Source: Aselliscus stoliczkanus (taxonomy: Eukaryota > Chordata > Mammalia > Chiroptera > Hipposideridae). From it: DNA of 64,000 bases. Positions within the stretch are counted from its first letter, which is position 1. Every line of letters starts with the position of its first letter. Where the stretch lies: contig CM066732.1 of NCBI GenBank assembly GCA_033961575.1, positions 49,505,001 through 49,569,000 on the forward strand, in the 5' to 3' direction. The translations under genes were made by a program, and so were the position numbers. The notes beneath the pieces were generated by a model, which saw only the letters and a list, made by a program, of their open reading frames with translations, was not told the DNA's origin and searched no databases. Positions 32,735 to 42,775 of this stretch are shown one piece after another.

Positions 32735-33255
32735 CATCTCTTTTCTTTATAATCAAGAGAGGAAAAGAAAACTGAGAAGGGAATATAACTTTTTTTTTTC
32801 TTGTTTTACTTTTTGGGAATATAACTTTTATGCACTGTGCTTTAGAAATGTTTAATACCATTAATTGCCATTTAGTGCAAGACCTAAAATTATTGCGAGA
32901 CTCACCAGTATTACATGTTCCACACTTTGGGAAACATGGGAATTGATGGTTGTTAAGGTCTTTTCCAGCTTTTACTTTCTAAAATTGCATGAAATTAAGA
33001 AAGGCAAAATCTTGTTGCAAACGAGGAAAAATTCCTGGTAGTAAAAACCATCATGTAACAGAATGGATTTCTGGGAGACGAAATAAGGCTTGCTGGCTAA
33101 AATACTAAAATGCTGCCTCAAGAGATTAGCCTTGGAGGATTGAATGAAATCTTCAGAATTGTTCCCATTTCACAGAACTTTGCAAATATTGTTTAAATTC
33201 TGGGAATGATCCAGGAGAAGCTAACTGGGACCAGAGGTTGGTTGATGAGTGTTTT
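32735..33255. other. Unassigned sequence
   Basis: No repeat or gene recognised. Confidence 0.4.
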
Positions 33256-33576
33256 GTTTTGTTTTTTAAATTTATTTATTTATAGAAACTTTTCGATTAC
33301 ATTGACATTCAATATTATAGTAATTTCAGGCGTATAGCATAGTGGTTAGACATTTATATAACTTATGAAGTGATCCCCCTGATAAGTCTAGTACCCACCT
33401 GGCACCATACAATTATTACAATATTATTGACTATATTCCCTATGCTGTACTTGATATCCTGTGAATATGTTGTAACTGCCAATTTGTGCTTCTTAATCCC
33501 TTCACCTTTTCCACCCAGCCCCCCAAACCTCCTCCCATCTGGCAACCCTCCGTTTTTCCTCTGTGTCTATGAGGTG
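33256..33576 (-). mobile_element. 5'-truncated L1 3' end with target duplication
   Basis: Antisense L1 3' UTR of recent type: 'cattgacattcaatattat', 'gtatagcatagtggttag', 'gatccccctgataagtctag', 'tattgactatattccctatg', 'ctcccatctggcaaccctc'. Flanked by the 12-bp duplication 'gatgagtgtttt' (33244-33255 and 33577-33588). Low divergence makes it one of the younger insertions. Confidence 0.9.
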
Positions 33577-33899
33577 GATGAGTGTTTTTAATGATTCAGC
33601 TTTGGAAGTGTCAGCAGGCTTTGGAGCTGTGCTGTGGAGGGTGTGCAAGGTAAACACAAAGGAAACAATTCCTGGAACTTGTAGTGCATGGGTCTGTGGG
33701 TCATTTAGCAGTTTCCAGAATAATGACTCATTTAGGACGGCACACTGAATATTCTCTCTTGATCAACGGAGGGAACAGATATTATTTACCACCAGCTCTT
33801 CCTGACCTTATGACGACTATTTAGGTTGCAAGTGACAGAAACCTAATAAGCAAGAAAGCCACAAAATGTTACCAGGACTCGTCTGCGTTCTTCTTTTCT
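33577..33899. other. Unassigned sequence
   Basis: No gene recognised. Confidence 0.4.
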
Positions 33900-34120
33900 A
33901 TAGACACAAGCTCTGACCCAGAAGCCCCAGGAGAGCAGGGGCCATGTTTTTTTTCTTCTCCCACCCCCACCTCTTCATTTTCCTCTCCCCACTCCTCGTC
34001 TCCTTTTTCTTTCTACTATTACTTTTATTCACCACCCTCTCTTTTATCACTCTATGGCCAGTGTCTTGCACGATGTCTAATAACTGAGGTCACTCAGTAT
34101 ATATGTGTTGAGTAATTACG
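33900..34120 (+). mobile_element. L2 3' end, diverged
   Basis: 'ggagagcaggggccatgttt', 'ggccagtgtcttgcacgatg' and 'atatgtgttgagtaatta' follow the L2 3' end with a pyrimidine-rich expansion between. Confidence 0.6.
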
Positions 34121-34269
34121 AGCTATTTCTCCAAGTCCCAATGACAAAGGTCCAACTTTCAGAGGCTTGGAGGTAAAGAAAATAGTCCTCTTCGTTGGTA
34201 TTTCACTGAGCTGCAGTACTGGGCGAGTCCAGGGAGGTGAGTGGGGTGGGCAGGAGAAAGAAAACTGTG

Positions 34270-34425
34270 AGGGGCAGGAAACCTAAGTTTTAGTCCTGGC
34301 TTTGTCATAGCTTTGTGGCTTTGGACCAGTCATTTATCTTCTTTTTGCTTCTCCACTTATAAATAAAGGCATTGGATTAGGCAATGGCTAATATTTTCTA
34401 TAGTTCAAGACTTAATGGTTGAAGG
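34270..34425 (+). mobile_element. MIR
   Basis: 'aagttttagtcctggctttg', 'gctttggaccagtcattta', 'cttctccacttataaataa', 'ggcattggattaggcaatgg' in MIR order. Confidence 0.8.
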
Positions 34426-35189
34426 GAAAACATTATGAAACAGTGATGGGAGTAGAAGAAGAGGGGGAAATTGGGCCTATATGGTGGGGTTGATTTCCAA
34501 AATTTATTTTCAGGAGTTTTGACTTTCTGAAGAAATGCTAATGAGAAAAACAAACATACCAAGACAGATATTATGGAGGGACGGTTTGCCAGTTCATTAT
34601 CTTTGAGGGGATTTTAAAATGTTCCTTTCAGTTGAAGGCAGAAATATTTCTAAGTCTTTTTGCAAAGGGTGATGCTTCACACCACATTAAGAAGCTTACC
34701 TTTCACTACACACATGGCAGACATTTGTAACTGGAGGAATTATTCTCTATGTAAATATTGCCTGGCAAATTAATCAAACTTCTACTGAGAACTGATTAAA
34801 TATCAGGTGCTTAGTTAGATGCTTCAAAGATGGAGAACAGATGGCTCCTTCCCTCAGGGAGGTTTAATCTGGCGATGTTGAATGGAGGATCCTTTAGGTC
34901 TACCCAGGAAAACAGAAACACCTCTAAGTATTTAAAAGGAGTGAAGGCAATGCAGAAAGTAGTTATACAGATGATGGAACTGAGGAGAAGCCAACGGGGG
35001 TGCTGCAGTGGCCCAGGAGACGGTGCTGGCTTGCGGCTGTGATGGTTTTTAGAGGCATGGAAGAAGAAAGGGCCCGTGGTTAGGGAGAATTTTCACAGAA
35101 GGTGGTGGAAATAGGATTGAAAGGCTCAGAGTACGGCTTGAAAATCCACCAGGTGACTGTCTGCCATGAAAAGGCTTGAAGACATGGTC
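34426..35189. other. Unassigned, with an L2-like trace
   Basis: 34780-34870 resembles an antisense L2 end ('atatcaggtgcttagttag', 'gctccttccctcagggag'). The rest is unassigned. Confidence 0.35.
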
Positions 35190-35390
35190 AAGGCACACAG
35201 ATCATAGCATGTGGCCATTGATCTGTCAAATGTGTCCTTTTCATTCTCTATCAGAAAAGAGGACCAGACAGAGTCCGCATTCACCTGGAATGGCCAATAG
35301 TATACATTTACATTTACAGTTTTGCTCCAGGGCTATGTTAGCTTTGTACCTTCATCATAATGTATTCTGGACAGATCTGGGCTGAGGGTA
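35190..35390 (+). pseudogene. Second ERVL-type pol fragment
   Basis: Short old viral remnant covering the same part of the reverse transcriptase region as 17240-17440: shared nucleotide words include 'gtggccattgatctgtcaaa' versus 'gtagccattaacttggtgaa' and 'agtatacatttacatttac' versus 'aatatacatttatag'. Truncated on both sides and broken by stops; no LTR seen. Confidence 0.65.
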
Positions 35391-35463
35391 AAACTGGAGG
35401 AAATGAAGTTGCAATACAGCCGGAGAAAGGAAAGAAGAATTTAGTCCTCTTGGTGTAACATTT

Positions 35464-35591
35464 ATTTATTTATTTATTTATTTATTTATTTTTCTGAGGG
35501 CAGTGTCACTGGCCCTCATATGTGGTACCCGAACCGGGGCCGCTGGCTTCCCAAGCCAGCGCTTAACCACCGCACCACTCAGCAGGCCCTA
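35464..35591 (-). mobile_element. Short tRNA-derived SINE with (TTTA)n tail
   Basis: The tail has expanded to (TTTA)7-8 at 35464-35490. The head ends 'caccgcaccactcagcaggccct'. Target duplication 'gtgtaacattt' at 35453-35463 and 35592-35602. Confidence 0.95.
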
Positions 35592-35602
35592 GTGTAACAT
35601 TT

Positions 35603-35606
35603 TTTT

Positions 35607-35647
<41 letters not shown>

Positions 35648-36075
35648 TTTTATTGGGGAATTGGTGGAGGGGAACAGCGTTGGGGAATCGGGGAAGGGGA
35701 ACAGACAAGTTGCCGTCTTCTTGTTCTTCAGTTTAGTTGCGGAGGATGTTGCTTCACTGTTGATATCGTCATTGCGCTCTTCTCGGATGAGGCAGATCGG
35801 TCGCTGGCCTCTGGATGTCGCTCATTGCGGCTATTGGCAGCTCACGCTTGGCTGCCAGCCGCTCACGCTGGCTGCGGGCCACTCACTGTAGCCTATGGCA
35901 GCCCACTGCAGCAGGGGCTGCAGCCCACACCATCACCGGGGCTCGCACAGCCCAGCTCCAGGTGGAGCCGTTACCAGCTGTAGAGGGCAGTGTCACTGGC
36001 CCTCATGTGGGATCCGAACCGGGGCCGCTGGCATCCCAAAACCAGCGCTTAACCAATGCGCCACTCGGCCGGCCC
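35603..36075 (-). mobile_element. Long T+ SINE with very long poly-T tail
   Basis: About 40 T at 35603-35642, then 'aaagattttattgggg', tail, body and head ending 'gccactcggccggccc'. The right flank 'acatttttttt' repeats the left flank, consistent with insertion at the right target copy of the preceding SINE. Confidence 0.95.
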
Positions 36076-36089
36076 ACATTTTTTTTAAA

Positions 36090-36249
36090 TTAAGGTTTCC
36101 TTTTCTTAACAAGAGTGATACATGTTCATTAGAGACAATTTGAAAAATACAAAAAGCACAAAGAAGAAAATAGAAAAAAAATCACTCTTATTCTCACCAT
36201 GAGAGACAACCATTGCTAGTACTTTGGTGCATATCCTTCTGCGCGCGCA

Positions 36250-36287
<38 letters not shown>

Positions 36288-36400
36288 TTCGTAATGTTTT
36301 TTCCTACACAATGTGATTGTATGAACACTTCCTATGCTGTTAAATATGCTTCCAGGACACGATTTTCTAAGATGGTAAGTATCTGGGGCAGCATTGGAAC
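36090..36400 (-). mobile_element. Antisense L1M 3' fragment
   Basis: 'gacaatttgaaaaatacaaa', 'agcacaaagaagaaaatag', 'gacaaccattgctagtactt', 'ggtgcatatccttc' then, after a CA repeat, 'cacaatgtgattgtatgaac'. Old L1ME-type 3' end. Confidence 0.7.
36241..36285. repeat. (GC)n(CA)n alternating purine-pyrimidine tract
   Basis: Perfect alternation: GCGCGCGCACGCGC then about 15 AC units. Confidence 0.95.
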
Positions 36401-37504
36401 AAAGGGTCCTGGGGGGACGTGACCTCTCCCGCCCCTCCTGATGGTACATTTCTGCAGGGAACGGGAAGGGCTGTCTGACCTCTGGAGGGCACTATGTTTC
36501 CAAAATTCTTCTCAACACAAGAAATTCTTGCATCTTCTTTATATCTTCTTTCCTTCTGCTTCCTTCATCTTATGTTGCTTTGAAAATTTTTGCTCCTGGA
36601 CACGGGAGGCTCCTGAGAATTGGTGCCTTAGGGTTGGTCTACCTGCAGAGGATCAGGGTTCTAGGACCCCGCCGCTGATGGACTGTCTCCTTTCCGCAGA
36701 GTCTTCGCCACCTTCATTTCCCTGCACTACACCAATAGCTACCAGCAGATGGCGCTGTGAGCAAGTGCGTCTGCCTAGGTGTGATTTACACAAGCCCTTG
36801 AAGGCTTTAAATATTTATCCACAAAATTCAATAAAGCTGTTCGTCAAATCTAATGCTTAGAATTTGGGCAGCCCATGAAAATATTATAATATTTTGCCCT
36901 AGGTTCCAGAATCCTCTTCTGTATGGTGCGTTTGCATATTCAGATGCCTGATACTTGTTTATCACCAGCAGGACAGAATCCATGTTACATACTGGAGATT
37001 TTGCAAGAGATCAGGCCTTCCTCAATTTTTTCTCTAGCTATTGCCGTGATTGGGAGCTCCTTACCTACCTGAGAGGTTAACAAGGTGAGGCGAAAGTTTG
37101 ATCCATCTCTGAACCCTCAGCACCCAGCAAGGGCCTGGCAGAGAGGCAGGGCTTCATGAGCAAATTAATTCAGGGAGGGGGCAGCTGGTTAAGGGGTGTG
37201 TGTGTGTATGTGCACACGCGTATGAGTGTGTACAGGGGAGGGGGCTAACAGTTAATCATCAGTTAGCCTGATGTATGTGTGGTACTGTCTCTCCAGGGAG
37301 AGTTTGGAAATGTACGTGGTAGTCACAATGATTGGGTGGCTGGTTGGCTGAGAATAGCTCCCCCCTCTCCCACCCCCGGCATTTAGCGTGCAGGGTCCAA
37401 GGATGATACACACACAGGAAACAACTCAGCACAAAGAATTGTCTTATCCAAAATGCCATGTGCTCCCCCTTTAAGAAGTCCCGTATGGCTTCTTTCCAGC
37501 TGGT
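36401..37504. other. Unassigned unique sequence
   Basis: A 139-codon open frame (36441-36860, +) ends close to an AATAAA at 36829, but its sequence is low-similarity and I see no start context, so I do not call it a gene. A GT-rich tract lies at 37194-37232. Confidence 0.35.
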
Positions 37505-37660
37505 GATGTTACCCAAGCCACATAACTTCTCTGAGTATCAGTTTTCCTCATCTGTGAAATGGAGGTATAAACATTTAGCTGGATTACCACATAGAACTGT
37601 GGGTTTCAAGTAGGTAACAAATGTTACTTTCACAAAGTATAAAGCACTATATGACATAGA
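37505..37660 (+). mobile_element. MIR
   Basis: 'cacataacttctctgagtat', 'cagttttcctcatctgtgaa' and 'atggaggtataaacattta' are the MIR core; 'cacaaagtataaagcacta' the 3' part. Confidence 0.85.
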
Positions 37661-37789
37661 GACTTTCCTTGGCCCGCCCATAAGCCTGGCCTTATTCAGC
37701 ACGGAGCTGTAACCAGCTGAGGCCTGAATCTCACAGGTAGGTAGGACTCAAAGCTGTTCCTACCTGAGTCTTCACTATCTCATTCCATA

Positions 37790-38590
37790 GCTTCACTCTC
37801 CTCCCAGTTTCTCAAGCCCAACATCAGAGCCATCTTTGATTGTTTTCTTTTTTCTCCCTTCCCTAAGTCCAGTCTCTCAGCATTCATATCTAGTCTACAT
37901 TAAACACTTAGCTCAACTTTGTTTCTTGTCTTCATTTTTTTCCTACTTCAACCCCAGGCCAGCTATGGCCTTTGATCCCCTGAGTGAATCTCTGAGGATG
38001 ACGGATCTCAGGGCTTCCATTCTTGCCCTCTGTATGGCAATCTACGCAGCAACAGGGTGATCTTCTAAAGATGCCCATCAGATTGTGTCACCTCCCCCCT
38101 GCCTTGGAATTGCAGCTACTTCTTTCACTGGATTGTGAGGCTTTGCATGCTCTGCTCTCTTCTAATGCCTTTTTGGACCTGATCGCATCACACAGTCTCG
38201 GCGCTCATTACCGAGCGCTGACGTTCTTTCTGATTCCCAAGCTACCAGACTCTTTCTTCACTCAGTGATTGTGCCCTTGCTATTCCCTCTGTCCAGGTCT
38301 TTGATGTCTTCTAATCTTGGTTCAGATATCCCTCCTCAGAGAGGCTTCTTCTGGACGCCTCATGTGGACCAGTCCTACTAGGCATCTTCTATCCTATGAT
38401 CCCATTTATTTTACAGTGCTTCTCACCCCCTGACATGACTCCATTTGTTTTTATCTATTGGTTAGTTGACTCTATTAGAATGCTATTATCATGAAAATAG
38501 TTTCTCTCTCTGACTTGTCCCTGCTATATTCCTAGAATCTAGAACACCGCCTAGCATGTAGCCAGGCTTTTGCCGATGAACAAAAGGGTG
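37790..38590 (+). mobile_element. Long L2 segment
   Basis: About 800 bp of co-linear L2: 'gcatttgattgt'-like start, 'agtctctcagcattcatatc', 'cagcaacagggtgatcttc', 'catcagattgtgtcacctcc', 'ctttgcatgctctgctctc', 'ttgcccttgctattccctc', 'agatatccctcctcagagag', 'gaacaccgcctagcatgtag'. Open frames 37836-38060 and 38023-38268 are inside it. Confidence 0.85.
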
Positions 38591-39871
38591 GTTCCGGCTC
38601 AGAGTTTCTCATGGGGTTGGTTGTAGGCAAGGTGCTGGCCCGGCTCAGCCATCTGAAGGTTTGACTGAGGCTGGAGGGCGTGTTTCCGGGGTGGCGTACG
38701 GCATGGCTGTCGGCAGGAGGCCTCGGTTCCTTACCACATCGGCCTCTCTGCAGAGCTGCTCATGACATTGAAGCTGACTTCATCCAGAGCAATGAATCTA
38801 AGAAAGAGAGCAAAGGGGAAGCTGTGAGGTATTGTATAACCTCATCACCCACTGTCACTTTTGTCATATTCTGTTTGTTAGAAGAGAGTCACTAAGTCTA
38901 GCACACAATCAAAGGAAGGGTTTTAGAAGCCACCTTTTAGAGCGCGGTGTGTTGAAGAATTAGTAGACATATTTTAAAACTGGCATACCAAGGTCATCAA
39001 ATCCTAAGCCTCATGCTTTTTCATGAAGTTTAATACCTTTCCACCAGGCTTTATCTAAATAACGTTTAAAGTAGGTCATTGGTGCCAAGGTGGCAAGAGG
39101 TAAAAATAGGGATGGTTAAACCCCACTAGCCCCACCTTCTGAACCAAAAGCGACTCAGCCTAGTGATGTGGGATCAGTAGCATCCTCTTTGTCTATGCAT
39201 AAGGATCTGGGAGACACACACACAGCCTTAATTTTTTTCTCTTCCTCTTCATACTGACTTCACTTCTTTCAACACTGGTATTTGGTGGTGGGTACAGATA
39301 CCAGCTTGGCCCACAAGCTACAAAAAAATGAGGCCCCAGTGATAACATTGAAAATCCAAAGCCAAGGGGAACATCTCTCTGAGAATCCTAGTTAATTGAA
39401 GTAATTAAATCAGCAGGAAGCCATCTGAACAATCATCACACTACAAGGAAAAACTCATTTTAAGGCCTTAGAATAAATGTTCTAATAAATAGCTATTAGT
39501 TTATATTTGTAAATACCATCAGCCTATCAGGAAATTTGCTAATAGATTTTTAATTAAGGGGAACTGCGCATTTATAATAGAGCTGTACCACCTTGAGTTC
39601 AACATCCTTCCCCCGGTTTGGCTGGGGAGACTTGAACTCACTTTGAGAAACTGAGAAATGGGCTTGATCTCTCTTGACCAAAGTTGCTGAGAGTTTGTTT
39701 TCTTTGGATCGTAGACTAGGTTATTCATCAGGAGCTGGTTCAGTGAAGAGGGAGAGAAACCCAAAGACTTGTTACCATGAGAGAAATAAGCCGGTCCCTA
39801 GGGAAATACAGTTGATGCTGTTGTGGGGGGGCCTGATCAGGGTGGGTATGTGAATGTCTCCCTATTGAAAG
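38591..39871. other. Unassigned unique sequence
   Basis: No repeat or gene recognised over about 1.3 kb. Confidence 0.4.
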
Positions 39872-39887
39872 CTCATGATCATTTTTT

Positions 39888-40320
39888 TTTTTTAAAGATT
39901 TTATTGGAGAATTGGGGGAGGGGAACAGCGTTGGGGAACCGGGGAAGGGGAACAGACAAGTTGCTGTCCTTTTGTTTTTCAGTTTAGTTGCAGAGGATGT
40001 TGCTTCACTGGCCCATGTTGGTATCATCATGGCGCTCTTCCTGGGTGAGGCAGTCGCTCCCTGGCCTCTGGACCATCGCTCACGGCGGCTCTTGGCAGCT
40101 CATGCTGGCTGCCGGCCACTCACTGTAGCCTATGGCAGCCCACTGCAGCAGGGGCTGCAGCTAAGCCATCACCAGGACTCACGCAGCCCAGTTCCAGGTG
40201 GAGCTGTTGTTCGCCATCTTAGCTGTAGAGGGCAGTGTTACTGGCCCTCTCATGTGGGATCCGAACTGGGGCTGCTGGCGTCCCAAGCCAGCTCTTAACC
40301 AATGCACCACTTGGCTGGCC
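39888..40320 (-). mobile_element. Long T+ SINE with 16-bp target duplication
   Basis: Same structure as the other ~430-bp copies. Perfect duplication 'ctcatgatcatttttt' at 39872-39887 and 40321-40336 fixes both ends. The open frames 39740-40030 (-) and 39912-40298 (+) fall mainly inside it. Confidence 0.97.
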
Positions 40321-40379
40321 CTCATGATCATTTTTTAAGGAAGTATTAATAGCTCACATTTTGAGGGGAGAGGTTTCCG

Positions 40380-40560
40380 AAGTTCCTTCCAATATGTCAT
40401 CTCATTGATCCTCACTGAAGCCTTGTGAAGCACATAACACAGATATGATTATCCTCATTACCTGGATGAAATAGCTGAGGCAGATTGATTTAATGTCATC
40501 GAGCAAGTCAGGGACAGAGCTAGGGCTGGACTCCAGGACTCCCAGCTATTCCTCGTCCCA
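40380..40560 (-). mobile_element. MIR, antisense
   Basis: 'tgatcctcactgaagccttg', 'gattatcctcattacctgg', 'aatagctgaggcagattg' and 'agctagggctggactccag'. Confidence 0.85.
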
Positions 40561-41544
40561 CTCAGCCTTGGCGTTCCCTTATCTTCCTTTACCGTTGAGG
40601 TGCCTAACTATTTGGGGCTCACCTTAACTTCTCTGAAGGCCCTTTCCAAGGGGGAAAAAGCCATTAGCATGCACACAGTGTCATGTACAAATTCAGGGGA
40701 TATGATCAGGCCCTGAGAGTCAATGGTGGATCGTCTAAGGTCTATTATCCCAAGACAAGGTAAATGTTGCTGGCCATTTACTCAGCAACAAAGTATTATT
40801 CACCTCACAGGAGTTTAGATTTTAGATAAGAACTGAAGATCCAACTTTTGTAGTTCTAAGTAGAGATTTCCTTGCCCATTAGTGCCCCTCAAGTCTGGTG
40901 TTTGTCAGAAATGACAGGAAAAGGCACCAGGCTGAAAATATCAATCCACAAGCCATTCATCCTCTTTGTTACATGATCAGAGGGCACCTATGTCTGACTT
41001 CCCCTTAGTATCTATGTGATTAAAGGTTTTGGAATCAGGTATTTAATGGAATCAGGTGATATTCTCTCACCCTTTTCTCCAATTGAAGGTCCAATTTGGG
41101 GATTTTGCTTGGATTCGGCATTATTTTGTGTCTCTGTTTTATGGGCAAACACACGTATGTCCCCCTTCTCTGCAATATCAGTGACAGAGTAATATGATAA
41201 AGTTCTTGCTTGACACACCAAGTAGTCTGTAATATGCTAACATTTCTGTATCATGTTAGTATTGCATTAAGCTAATATGACACTAATTCAAGGTGACAGG
41301 AAAAATGCCTGATACAATAAGGCCTTCGTCTAGTCCTCTAGGGCTGCTACACATGTCTCATTTAATTCACCTGAAACCTCCCATGGATGGGCAGGATTAA
41401 GGTGCAGTCGGGCCATTGAAAATGGACGTGCCTGAAGAACAAAAACAACTGGGTATTTTCTGCCTGCCTTTCCCACACCCCTCTCCACCTCCACATCCTA
41501 AATCTTGGGGTGCCAAATAAGGAGGAATTGTGGAATAGAAGAAG
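40561..41544. other. Unassigned unique sequence
   Basis: No repeat or gene recognised. Confidence 0.4.
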
Positions 41545-41770
41545 TGATGGTTAAATGCACTAAGGTTTGGATTAAGACAGACCTAGCTTCTGGTCTAATC
41601 TCTGCCAATCATTGATCTTAGGCAAGTTATTTAATTCCACTGAGTTTTAGTTTTCTGTAAAAAAAAAAAAATACTGTAACCTCATGGGGAAATTTTGAGT
41701 AATACATAAAGTAATGCATACATAGTATGCATTATAAAGTCATGAATACATATTAAATATTTTAAAAAGA
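41545..41770 (+). mobile_element. MIR
   Basis: 'aagacagacctagcttctgg', 'tgatcttaggcaagttatt', 'gagttttagttttctgtaaa', interrupted by an A-run, then 'ttttgagtaatacataaag'. Confidence 0.8.
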
Positions 41771-41854
41771 TGGTGATAGTGATGACACCAACCACGATAC
41801 CTCACTGGACCTGAAAATAGGACCAGAAATACGATTTTCTTGGATTTGGAAATT

Positions 41855-42775
41855 TACTTAAAAATTTTTTTTTTTATTGTGGTAAAAAAATGCATGACAA
41901 AATTTAACATCTTAACAAATGCTGAGTGTACCATTCAGTAGTGTTAAGTAAATTCACTTAATAAACACTATTATTTGATATCAGATCTCCAGAGCTTTTT
42001 CGTCTTGCAAAACTGCAACTTTGTACCCATTAAACAATGTCACAAAGATTTTCTCTCATGTTTTCATTTAAGAGTTTTGTAGTTTTACCTTTCAAAAAAA
42101 TGGATCTTTGATCCATTTCGAAACACTTTTTGTATATGGCGTAAGGTGAAAAACACCATTCTTTATTATGAGGATAAGTGGTTTTCAATCTATTGAAAAG
42201 ACTGTCCTTTCTCCATTTAGTGATCTTGGCACCTTATTGAAAGTCATTTGATCATAAATGTGAGAATTTATTTCTGAGTTTTCTATTTATTATCTTTCAT
42301 TGGTTTACATGTCTGTCTTTATGTCAGTGTCACACTGTTTGGTTATTGTAACTCTGCAATAAGTTTTGAAATAAAAAAGCGTGAGACCTCCATATTTATT
42401 ATTTTTCAAGTTTGTTTTGGCTGTTCAGGGTTTCTTTAAATTCTTTGTGAATTTTTTCTATTTTTTGCAGAAAACACCATTGGGATTTTGGGAGAAACTG
42501 CACTGAATCTGTAGATTGCATTGGGTAGTTAATACTGAAGTCTTAAGTTTTCCAATTCATGAACACAGATCAGGGTTTCCATTTATTTGTGTCTTCTTTA
42601 TCTCTTTCAGCATCATTTTGTTGTTTTCAGCATACAAGTCTTTTGCCTCCTTGGTTAAGTTTATTCCTAAATATGTTATTCTTTTTGGTGCTATTATAAA
42701 TGGAACTGTTTTCTAAATGTTCTTTTAAGATTATTCAAGGAGACTTCCTTTTTAAAAAATTTACTTTCTTGAACA
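41855..42775 (-). mobile_element. Antisense L1: 3' end and ORF2
   Basis: 3'-end text ('ttattgtggtaaaaaaatgc', 'gtaccattcagtagtgttaa', 'cgtcttgcaaaactgcaac') runs into ORF2 ('gatctttgatccatttcg', 'gtatatggcgtaaggtg', 'ttgaaaagactgtcctttc', 'gtctgtctttatgtcagtg', 'cttggttaagtttattcc'). Confidence 0.9.

Noticed and set aside
32448..32855. 135-codon frame
   Set aside because: Almost entirely inside a long SINE.
36441..36860. 139-codon plus-strand frame near an AATAAA
   Set aside because: No recognisable domain or start context; single AATAAA words are common by chance.
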